The notes below the pieces were generated by a model. That model was not told where the DNA came from and did no database searches. It worked only from the letters and a program-made list of their open reading frames with translations. From positions 1-47,521 of the forward strand of contig JAYVJC010000024.1 in NCBI GenBank assembly GCA_043769645.1: DNA of 47,521 bases, given 5' to 3'. Of this stretch, positions 1 through 7,370 are shown piece by piece. This DNA comes from JAYUDN01 sp043769645 (GTDB lineage: Bacteria; Patescibacteriota; Gracilibacteria; BD1-5; UBA2023). The position numbers and the translations under genes were made by a program. Numbering within the stretch: the stretch's first letter is position 1; each line of letters opens with the position of its first letter.

Positions 1-458
1 GATCATGGACCACCTTTTGAGAAGATGCAGATTCAGTTTTCAAGTTTTCAAGTTTTCAAGTTTTCAAGTTTTTGTCATCGCGAGGGACAAAGCGATCTAG
101 GTTTTTTATTACGGGATTGATTTACTACCTCCGCAGTAACTGAATGAAGGATTTTTCTTGCTTCTAGTATTCATTTGAATAATACGAAGGGGTACAGAAG
201 AACCTTTGGTGATTTTGTAGTTGAGAGTTTGAAAGTTGGAATAGGAACGAATGCTATACTATTCTCCTTTGCTGCTTGTTCTTCTTGAGAGTTTTTTCCT
301 CCAATCCAGAGAAATTTAGGGATTTTTAAGTTCTCAAGTTCTCCAGTTCTCAAGTGTTGAATCAGTGAAATAATGGGCTGGATATGACCACCCGTTCCTC
401 CTCCGACGAGGATGATTTTCTGGTATTTCGAGAGTATGGTGGTAAGATTGGGGTACAT
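1..458 (-). CDS. murG: MurG, undecaprenyl-PP-MurNAc-pentapeptide GlcNAc transferase (partial, N-terminal part)
   Basis: MurG adds GlcNAc to lipid I to make lipid II on the inner face of the membrane. The N-terminal glycine loop VGGGTGGHIQPI is at residues 18-29, followed by FLWIGGKNSQEEQAA, both typical of the family. The frame is open to the window edge only if TGA codons at 171-173, 75-77, 48-50, 33-35 and 3-5 are read as glycine. After KGILEARKIL (to about position 144) the family would go straight to the KPDVVFSKGG region. Here about 35 extra residues come first, and the family sequence resumes as CIFSKGGPG at about position 30. The extra segment carries a repeat-derived sequence and four 8-bp units. 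A degenerate 8-bp array lies upstream at 323-354, giving ELENLK in a surface loop. The ATG overlaps the TAA of the upstream Nudix gene by one base. The gene continues beyond base 1. Confidence 0.88.
33..160 (-). repeat. Repeat-derived in-frame insert inside murG
   Basis: This stretch sits between two recognisable MurG segments and has no counterpart in the family. It contains GTCATCGCGAGGGACAAAGC (74-93) followed by GATCTAGG. About 20 bases further on is a degenerate inverted counterpart (GGGATTGATTTACTACCTC, then CCGCAGTAACTGAATGAAG), and on the other side is a four-unit 8-bp array. The layout resembles the GTCATTGCGAG-type palindromic repeats found between genes in many bacteria, but here it is translated (for example VTAEVVNQSRNKKPRSLC) without breaking the frame. 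The identification as a mobile repeat is inference. Confidence 0.6.
37..68. repeat. 8-bp tandem repeat, 4 units (TTTTCAAG), inside murG
   Basis: Four perfect copies of TTTTCAAG, preceded by AG. On the coding strand this is CTTGAAAA x4, read as LENLKTGK with TGA as Gly. Near-identical four-unit arrays occur twice more in this window, both inside argS. Confidence 0.95.
323..354. repeat. Degenerate 8-bp tandem repeat, 4 units, inside murG
   Basis: TTTTTAAG, TTCTCAAG, TTCTCCAG and TTCTCAAG in register: the same 8-bp period, the same unit number and the same ...CAAG ending as the perfect arrays, but diverged. It encodes GELENLK between QHL and FLWIGG of MurG, where homologues have a variable loop. 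Confidence 0.8.
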
Positions 459-985
459 TATTGTAGATATTTTTGTGCTTTGAGAATGGCAACGACGCTC
501 CCTGCATGAGTTATCTCAGAATTCATCACCATATCAAGGATTTTTTCGTATGGAAGTCGTATTTCTTCGATTTCTTCCCAAATATCGTCATATTTCTTGG
601 TTTTGGTGATTTTTCTTGCAAGAAAGAGATATTCCGTCTGTTCCAAGAGGGTCGTAAGAGGGTGTATATGTCAAAGACTGACCCACTCTTGGGCAATATA
701 TCCGAGTTCTTCCTCCGTTTCCCTTTTGGCACACTCGAGGGGTGATTCTCATTCATCCATAGCGCCACCAGGAAGGTTTATATTTTCTCTTCAGAGCGCG
801 TACTTATATTCTCGAGAAAGAATAACATTACTTTCATCGTCGACTATGAGTACCGCTGTACCACTTTTCATAGTCACAATTCAGAATATGCCAATTCTTG
901 ATCATTTTTCTACTCTATCTTCACGGACTGAAATCCAGGGATTTTCATAAACTTTTCTAGTCGAGATGAGTTTAAAAGGATTCAT
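458..985 (-). CDS. Nudix hydrolase, ADP-ribose pyrophosphatase type
   Basis: A 175-aa protein starting MNPFKLISTRKVYENPWISV, the usual start of NudF-like ADP-ribose pyrophosphatases, which cleave ADP-ribose to AMP and ribose-5-phosphate. The complete Nudix box (Gx5Ex7REUxEExGU) is present at about residues 76-98: GAMDEGE, then SPLECAK, then RETEEELGY. The glycine in DEGES (TGA at 749-751), the one in SLGHIHP (671-673) and others (791, 881, 902) are TGA codons, so the gene is only readable in code 25. The stop TAA (458-460) overlaps the murG ATG, which suggests translational coupling. The 62-nt gap upstream leads to a second Nudix gene. The substrate is inferred from overall similarity, not proven. 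Confidence 0.9.
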
Positions 986-1047
986 AGTGTATGGATGAGT
1001 GGAATTCGAGAAAGAGTATACTAAACCTTCCAATATCATAACTTTGC

Positions 1048-1530
1048 TTACTCCCCCTCTCCTTCATCTTCTTCATAAAGGAGGCGTTCGAGGATCTGGA
1101 TATAGAAGTCATAGGTTTTTTCCTTTCCTTCCGTAAGGAGCTCTGGGTCGATCCACTGATATTCGGCGATTTCTTCGGTCTGAGTTTTCCCCACGGTTCA
1201 CTCTGCCATAGCAAGGAAAATATACTCAGTCCGAGATTTATCCTTTCACTCTTTATTGGTATACGAGAGCTGATAACTCGCGAGCGGTACCGGAAGCATA
1301 TCGAGTGGTTTCCCCTGGTGGATGAGGATATCTGTATCCTCGAAAGGGAGAAATGATATCGAAAGGGCAAACTCCTCTTCGAGTTCTCGAACGATGGCAT
1401 CCTGGAGTGATTCTCCTCATTCTACATGGCCTCCAGGGAAAACCCAGGTGCCATCTCCTCATCGGTGACGAGTCATGAGGATTTCTCAGTTTTGATTGAG
1501 TACGATACCACGGACGACGGGAGGAAACAT
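1048..1530 (-). CDS. Nudix hydrolase (MutT/NTP pyrophosphohydrolase type)
   Basis: A 160-aa protein with the Nudix box GGHVEGGE, SLQDAIV, RELEEEFA at about residues 31-53. The final invariant glycine of the box is alanine, a tolerated change. The N-terminus MFPPVVRGIVLNQNGEILM followed by THRGGDGTWVFPGG matches small MutT-like enzymes acting on nucleoside diphosphate derivatives. TGA codons at 1486-1488, 1459-1461 and 1417-1419 supply glycines, two of them directly in or beside the catalytic box. It ends in an acidic tail, YEEDEGEGE. It lies in the same orientation as the second Nudix gene and murG and is likely co-transcribed. The substrate cannot be told from the sequence. Confidence 0.88.
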
Positions 1531-1745
1531 AATAATTAATAATGAGTAATGAATAATGAAAAATTGGGAAACTCTAAAGCATTTCTTTTCCGAGAAATGT
1601 ATAAAGTGGCGAAACTCGATATTTCTCAAAAAATATACTCAAAAATGCAAAAAAAGCGAGGGAAAGAGCTTGAAGAATTGCATGGAAGTTTTCGCATGAA
1701 ATATATGGTCGGAAAGAGAGTTGAATCTTATTCCCGAAAATATTT

Positions 1746-1766
1746 CTCATCCTATTGTAGGATGAG
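1746..1766. other. Hairpin downstream of dprA, possible weak terminator
   Basis: A perfect 9-bp stem, CTCATCCTA / TAGGATGAG, with a 3-nt loop. It lies 22 bases after the dprA stop on the minus strand and is followed there by AAATATTTTC rather than a clean U-tract, so termination is only possible. The rest of 1531-1788 shows no gene I can support. Confidence 0.5.
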
Positions 1767-1788
1767 GCTATTGAAATCTAGAAGTATA

Positions 1789-2931
1789 CTATCTCACTCC
1801 ATATCTCCCCGTAATACTGTCCATAGAAATGTGCCCCATGATCTCGAGAAAAGCGATTTTCTCCATGACTTCCATAAGCTCGAGACCGGTTTCCTCTGAT
1901 ATCTCATCGAGAGTTCCATATCCACTCTGTATCGCTTCATAGATCTGAGCCTGGATTCAGTCTTCGAATATAGGAACTGGAACGTTATCTTTTTCTCAGG
2001 AAGCGATATCCTCATATTCTTCGAGAATATCTGAGGCTCTCACGACACACTTCGCTTGCCCGGTTGCGATAAGCCGATTAGTCCCACTACTCGTTTCTCG
2101 ATCGACATCTCAGGGGATGGCAAATACATCCCGTCCATGTTCGAGCGCGAGCTGAGCGGTGATAATCGTCCCCGATCCCTCGGCAGCCTCTGGGATGAGG
2201 ACTCAGAGGGAGAGTGCAGCCACGATTTCGTTCCGCATAGGGAAGTTATAGAGTTCGGGCTTCGTTCCAAGGGGAAAATGAGAGATGACTGCGCCTCAGC
2301 GCTCGATAATCGTACGAAACATTTCGACATTTTGCGCGGGATAGGCCTTATCTATGCCTGTGCCGAGTACGGATATCGTATACCCTCGCTGTTCAAGAGT
2401 AATCTGATGAGCCAGGGTATCAATCCCATAGGCGCCACCACTGACAGTCCCATATCCGTGAGTAATAAGCTCTGGTATGATTTTTTCGAGACTTTTCTTC
2501 CCGTAGACTGTATTTTTCCGAGATCCGACGATGGCAATGAGTGAGATTTCGGTTTGTAGATTTCATCGTACATACAAGAAATAGGGGGCATGTCCTATCT
2601 GCTTGAGCCTCATAGGGTAGTACTTACTTTTCCAGGTGACTATTTGTACTCAGCATTTTTCTATCAGAGCTTCTTGTTTTTTGAAATCGAAATGTTCCTT
2701 TTTTCGAAGTGCTTCCGTGATTTTTTCATCATTTTTCCATCCGAGTTCAATCAGGAATTCTCTCGAAAGAGATTCAAATATTTGACTATAGATATCACTT
2801 CAGTTACATTCTTCCTCGCTCAGATCTTGAGAACGAGAAGTACCGTCACTTTCTTCCTTCAGAAAGATCTTTTTGAGCTGATTCTGGGTGAGTCAGAGCG
2901 TATGCAGCGCGATAAGAAAGCTGTAATCCAT
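1789..2931 (-). CDS. dprA: DNA processing protein DprA (DNA uptake / RecA loader)
   Basis: DprA binds incoming single-stranded DNA during natural transformation and loads RecA. The 380-aa protein has the full Rossmann-like core: IAIVGSRKNTVYGKK (about residues 131-145), SGGAYGIDTLAH, VLGTGIDKAYPAQN, SHFPLGTKPELYNFPMRNEI, then LSLGVLIPEAAEGSGT and a DprA winged-helix tail (GTLDEISEETGLELMEVMEK). The start is the only ATG downstream of the in-frame TAA at 2941-2943. About eight glycines are TGA, including those in SLGVLI and FAIPGDVD. The C-terminal half is typical, so the protein looks intact. Together with the pilin, prepilin peptidase and RecO genes further right, it argues for DNA uptake ability. 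The DUF58 gene lies 28 nt upstream. Confidence 0.95.
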
Positions 2932-2959
2932 ATCGATTTTTTAAGATCTAAAGGTATGA

Positions 2960-3751
2960 TTACTTCCTAGTTCTGAAGTAGAGATTGAGTTTTTCTATGA
3001 GTTTATCATTTGTCGAAATGGAAATGTAGCCTCAGTAGGAACGGAAGGATTGTTCGATTCATTTTCTTGCGGCTATCACATCCTGCAGATAGTCTTTCTT
3101 TCTCGAGGCAGGAAAATATCCAGAATGCTTTATATCCCCGATAATCATATCTCAGGTTGGGTCAAGCTCGAAAACATCGAAGAGATGAATGAATACGATA
3201 TCATTCTGTTTTGAGAGTTTTGAAAGTGAAGTTTTTTTTATACTCTCTAGAGTATCAGTTAAAATCAGTATTAATCTATTTTTAGTCCTACTCGTATCGA
3301 GTTTAGAAATGGAGTTTTCGAGGGATCAAGAATTGGGGAATGTGGTATCGAGAAATGAGAGGTGGCCATGTTCTTGAGAAGTAATATTTTTTCTATTCTT
3401 GAGACTTATTGCAACTCAATCAATTCTATGTCCGTAGTTATGTGCACTTCTATATATAGCTTGTGTACATTCTCTCATGAGATTGAATTTCGATTTTCTC
3501 TCATGAGATCAAAAAAATAATGTCTTACTCACATCAGTGATGAGTGATATATGAAGTGAAGTGGTCGTCTCGAATTTCTTCATATTGATTTTTTGACCTC
3601 GAGCACTACTTCTCCACTCGATAAGTCGAGCATCGTCCGTATGGGTATATTCGCGAATTCCAGAAAACTCTATTCCGACTCAGTCATATGTGGAGACTTC
3701 ATTTCCACTTCCAAGCGATGTAAATTTTTTGATAGATCGAATCTGTAGCAT
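2960..3751 (-). CDS. DUF58 family protein
   Basis: A 263-aa protein with the DUF58 signature: GVGIEFSGIREYTHTDDARL then IEWRSSARGQKINMKKF at about residues 24-62, followed by a von Willebrand A-like strand with a DVSKT metal-site motif (DxSxS-like). DUF58 proteins usually sit beside MoxR ATPases and act on the envelope or periplasm. No MoxR gene is next door here. Instead the gene lies 11 nt downstream of the SLH/PKD surface protein and may be its co-transcribed partner. TGA glycines include those in SGSGNE-like and GDMIIGD contexts. The start ATG (3749-3751) is the first in the frame after the TAA at 3806-3808. Confidence 0.85.
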
Positions 3752-3762
3752 ATTTTCGAGGA

Positions 3763-6174
3763 TTATGGTATCTGGAAGAGCTCACCGCGAGAAAATATAT
3801 CTTTTTTATCTTCAGAAAGGATAGCAGGGAAGATGATATCACACCTACGAAGATCTGACAGTATCGAAATGCTACTACTGCATGGACAACTCGTACATGC
3901 CACAGACCCTATCATCAGTCCCTCCTGAGATCAGATACGTTCTATACAGATGTTACTTCAACTCGTCTGAAGTGATCCATAACTGTAATCCTCTTGCTGA
4001 AATGTCTGATTTCCCTCGAGTATCTCGAGTATATTATCTCGATGATTCGATGCCGTGACTGCTGGACATCCTTCATAAGCTATTGTCCCTTTTACATTCG
4101 GACAAAGATCCAGTCGGTCGATAACACCATCTTTATCAGAATCCGTATCGCCTGAAACTGTTAGGACTATCTGACTGGTGGAAATATTTCCATCACTATC
4201 TCTGACGGTGAGCCTGACTGTGTAGGTACCCGGAGATTCGAATGTATGTGAGGGGTTCGGGGTACGTGACTGCGTACCATCTCAGAAAATCCAAGTATAG
4301 GAGTAATTCCCATTTCCACCGCGTATTTGTGATGTAAAATGGGTAGTTTCACCGATAGTGCCTCAGAGAGGATCGGCTGATATAAATGTAGAGATACTCC
4401 CTCCACCATTCCCTCCACTACTATCAATCCCTCCACTACTACCACTTCCCCCACTCGTACTCACGATTTGAGCTACTGATGTTGAAGAGGTATTGGTCGC
4501 AGGATCTTTCACGATGAGGGTGGTGATCCATGTACCAGGAGAGAGAGTAATCCCTTCGAGAGTAGCTCATGTTTTGATAATCTTTTCTCCAGTATCTTGG
4601 TTGAGCAGGGTCCAACTATACATAAAGTTTCCCACTCCTCCTGAAACTGGAAGTCCACTTAAGTCTATTTTCTGATCGGACCGAACACTCGGACCAATAA
4701 GCGTACTTGTTTTCGCATCTGAAATCAGTATCTCAGAACGGATATTATTGTCAGGATTTATGACAGTTCACACTTCGATGGTTACCTTTGTTTCAGAAGT
4801 TTTTCCAGACCCGTCGGTGACGGTGAGCGTTACGGTATATATACCAGGACTATTATAGTCGTGAGATGGATTGTCATCGGAAGATGTTTTTCCATCCCCG
4901 AAATCCCATCTATAGGTATATACTCCGTTTCCACCTAGTACTTCAGATATAAATTCTCGAGTCTTTTCAGGAGTATTTGGACGATTGACGATATCTATGA
5001 GGGTTCCCAGAGGAGGATACCCTAGACTTCCACCATTCCCCCCTCAATTACCTCATCCACCATTCCCCCCACTATTTCAACCTCCTCAGTTTCATCCTCC
5101 ATTACTTCCTCATCCTGTCGCTCATCCACCGTTCCCTCCACTACTATCAATCCCTCCACTACTACCACTCCCCCCACTCGTACTCACGATTTGAGCTACT
5201 GATGTTGAAGAGGTATTCGTCGCAGGATCTTTAACGATGAGGGTGGTGATCCAGGTTCATCCTGGTATGAGAAGATTTTCTACTATTTGACCTGATTTTA
5301 TGATCGTTTCACCCGTTTCTGGATTTGTGAGTTTCCACTCATATGTGAGATCACTTTTCATATTATCAGTTTCTGCCACCAGATTGACTGGGTTGTTTGG
5401 TGATAGGGATACCCCTATTTCTTTACCAGTTTTTGGATCGATAATTTTCATCGCAGAGGCAAAGCTATTACCGCTATCATTGATCATACTACACTGGTTC
5501 AGATCGAGTATTTTACCTGCCATGAGGACGAATTCCGAACGAGTTATCTTTTCATCTTGTCCGATATCCCCATTCTTTTTTTGTACTATAAGTCCTGCTT
5601 CTATTCATTTTCTTGCATACCCGTACCAGTAATCTGAAACATCAGGAATACTCAGCGTTTTTTTGGTAGAAGTATTTAGTGTATCATTCCAGAGATTAGC
5701 CCTGCGTAGGAGCATTGCCGTCGCTTCGATTCGAGAAATCGTATTCGATGGACAAAAAGGAACGCTCGCATATTTCTGGAGATTTTCACATACTGCGTAT
5801 CCAGAGCTATCTGGTACATATCCATTCGTGATATTTTCAGCTTTTGCGTAAGAAATACAATAAAAGTACCTATTACTTTTAATTATATCAATAAATGGAT
5901 TCTCACGGTACTTGATAATATCTTCTACCGAAGGATTTATACATCGGTAACATCCGACACCGACGGCGAGCGAGACAAATAAGTCACGGTTCATCAGTTC
6001 ATCCGGATGGAATAGACTATCTGGCTCTGCAGTTATAATCCCTTGCTCATATATGTTTTTGAGCGATTCGTAGTAAGGTACTGTTTTTGCAACGTCAGTA
6101 AATGGAAGATCCGCCCCAAATACGGAGCTCGATATAGTGAGTAGAGAAAAGATGAAGAAGAGAATTCGACGCAT
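3763..6174 (-). CDS. Secreted SLH-domain surface protein with PKD repeats and Gly-rich linkers
   Basis: An 803-aa protein with a signal peptide (MRRILFFIFSLLTISSSVFG). Three S-layer-homology-like segments follow: LPFTDVAKTVPYYESLKNIY at about 22-41, another around RDLFVSLAVG, and SIPDVSDYWYGYARKGIEAG near 178-197. After that come modules of TWITTLIVKDPATNTSS, a Gly/Asn/Ser-rich linker and PKD domains (YTYRWDFGDG, YTWIFGDGTQ). The end has a calcium-type motif (DSDKDGVIDRLDLCP) and a Cys-rich tail. The linker at 5041-5160 is mostly glycine, a large share of it from TGA codons, so only code 25 gives a protein. Two modules are near-identical at DNA level (see repeats). The likely role is wall-anchored surface attachment. 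The promoter is immediately upstream, with almost no leader. Confidence 0.85.
4409..4530. repeat. Direct repeat copy A (122 bp) in the SLH/PKD gene
   Basis: Nearly identical to 5132-5253 at an offset of 723 bp (241 codons). It encodes LIVKDPATNTSSTSVAQIVS plus a Gly/Ser linker. Only a few substitutions separate the copies, which points to recent duplication or ongoing homogenisation of a module. Confidence 0.9.
5132..5253. repeat. Direct repeat copy B (122 bp) in the SLH/PKD gene
   Basis: Partner of 4409-4530, in frame and in the same orientation. The two bracket one PKD unit and could recombine to gain or lose exactly one 241-residue module. Confidence 0.9.
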
Positions 6175-6181
6175 ATCAGAG

Positions 6182-6209
6182 AGTATAAATAGATTTTACC
6201 GAAATGCAA
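6182..6209 (-). promoter_or_regulatory. Promoter of the SLH/PKD gene (leaderless type)
   Basis: On the minus strand: TTGCAT (6204-6209), a 16-nt spacer, TATACT (6182-6187), 7 nt, then ATG. A start site 6-7 nt after the -10 box would fall at the ATG. No Shine-Dalgarno is seen. The -35 lies in TTGCATTTC, also found upstream of two other envelope genes. Confidence 0.7.
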
Positions 6210-6221
6210 TCCATCCTGTTT

Positions 6222-6812
6222 CTATAAAATCTTTTCACCTATTTTTACGATACTATCTCCTCAGAAAATCAGGAGGATACAAATAATCCCTTCTCAGAGA
6301 GCCACAGCTATGATGAATTTAGAGTAATTCATACGCAGAATTCCCGCTATATAACAGATGACATCCGTTGGGACGATAATAAGAAATGACCATATAAAGA
6401 CCGCGAGAAATCCATATTTTCCCGTCCAGTATTCACATTTTTTGATGGTACTCGCATGATGTTTCATGAGGAGCTGTTCGAATCCCATCTCTTTTGAGAA
6501 GAAATAGATCATGGTTGCCGAGAGGAGGATTCAGATCATCGAGATTGCGTATACAAAAATGAGGTTCTCTGGAAAGAGGAGTATTCCCACGAGGACAAAT
6601 GGAGTACTCGGTATCAGGGTAAAGCCACGAAGGGCGGAAAGCACGAAGTAGACCAGGAGAAGAAAACTTCAGAATGACTCAAGAAACACTTTGAGTGAAG
6701 TCGCAGTAAAAAAAGATGGATTATAGAGGTACCATCAAAATACACTGAGAAAGGTGAGTATCCAGAGCCCTAGAAGTCACCGCTTTACCCATTTTGAAAC
6801 GATATGAAGCAT
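6222..6812 (-). CDS. DedA-like (SNARE-associated/VTT) membrane protein
   Basis: A 196-aa protein with several hydrophobic segments: LLGLWILTFLSVFGWYLY, SFGSFLLLVYFVLSALRGF, FVLVGILLFPENLIFVYAIS and a C-terminal pair. The RGFTLIPSTPFVLVGILLF stretch and the later FLAVFIWSFLIIVPTDVICY region fit the VTT fold, whose members are lipid flippases or scramblases for polyprenyl-phosphate or phospholipids. Glycine TGA codons occur at 6777, 6294 and 6261. The ATG overlaps the stop of the methyltransferase gene upstream by one base (TAATG). Pairing with a phospholipid-type methyltransferase suggests a lipid-related unit (inference). Confidence 0.75.
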
Positions 6813-7351
6813 TATGGTTTATAAGATAGATAGATAAATGCGGGAGTAAAATTACGAGGTTCGAGTTTGATAGCATTTATGTGGAAGTATCTCTTCACAT
6901 CCTTTCGATTCGCCATCCAGTACTGATATTGGATATAGGTTCCTCATTTTTTGAGAGCGAGTTGTACCTCCTTGAGTATTCCCTCTACTTCAGCACTATC
7001 GAAGCTTCCAAGGGGAAGGGTCGAAATCACGATATCGATACTTTCATTTTCACAGTACTCGTGAATATTCTGTGCATCGCCATGGATGATACGAATGTTT
7101 GGATGCTCTATTTGTTCGAGGGCATGGATACGATTGATATCACACTCTAAGGCGATGAGAGAAGCATTTTGAGAAAGATTCTTCATGATTTCTCGGGTGA
7201 CATTTCCATATCAGGCACCGAGTTCGAGGATTTTGAGAGGTTTGGTACTATCAATCTGTGCATACCGCACGAGACTTTGAGCGAGCCAGCGAGATGATCC
7301 GAGTCAGAATCCGATTTTCCGAAAAATATTGGCGATATACGTGAGCATCAT
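6812..7351 (-). CDS. Class I SAM methyltransferase, phospholipid N-methyltransferase-like
   Basis: A 179-aa protein. SAM motif I is ILELGAGYGNVTREI at about residues 44-58, where the Gly before Tyr is a TGA codon. The acidic motif II is LIALECD and motif IV-like is VISTLPLGSFDS. The C-terminal half (LKEVQLALKKGGTYIQYQY) resembles the PmtA-type phospholipid methyltransferases and related rRNA dimethylase-like folds. The target is therefore probably a lipid, less surely RNA. Two adjacent ATGs exist (7349-7351 and 7346-7348); the first is used here. The stop TAA overlaps the DedA ATG. argS ends 19 nt upstream, and the spacing suggests one operon. Confidence 0.8.
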
Positions 7352-7370
7352 AAAAAATGGGTTTGAGGTA

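Noticed and set aside
1549..1899. Plus-strand open frame starting MNNEKLGNSKAFLFREMYKV
   Set aside because: In code 25 its terminal TGA is not a stop, and the frame then runs far into the antisense of dprA without closing. No ribosome binding site or promoter is seen. At most its first 65 codons could be a remnant.
2056..2544. Plus-strand 162-codon open frame
   Set aside because: It lies antisense to dprA, whose motifs are all present on the other strand.
4985..5194. Plus-strand Pro-rich open frame
   Set aside because: It is the complement of the Gly-rich linker of the SLH/PKD protein. Proline CCN codons mirror glycine GGN/TGA, so it is a shadow.
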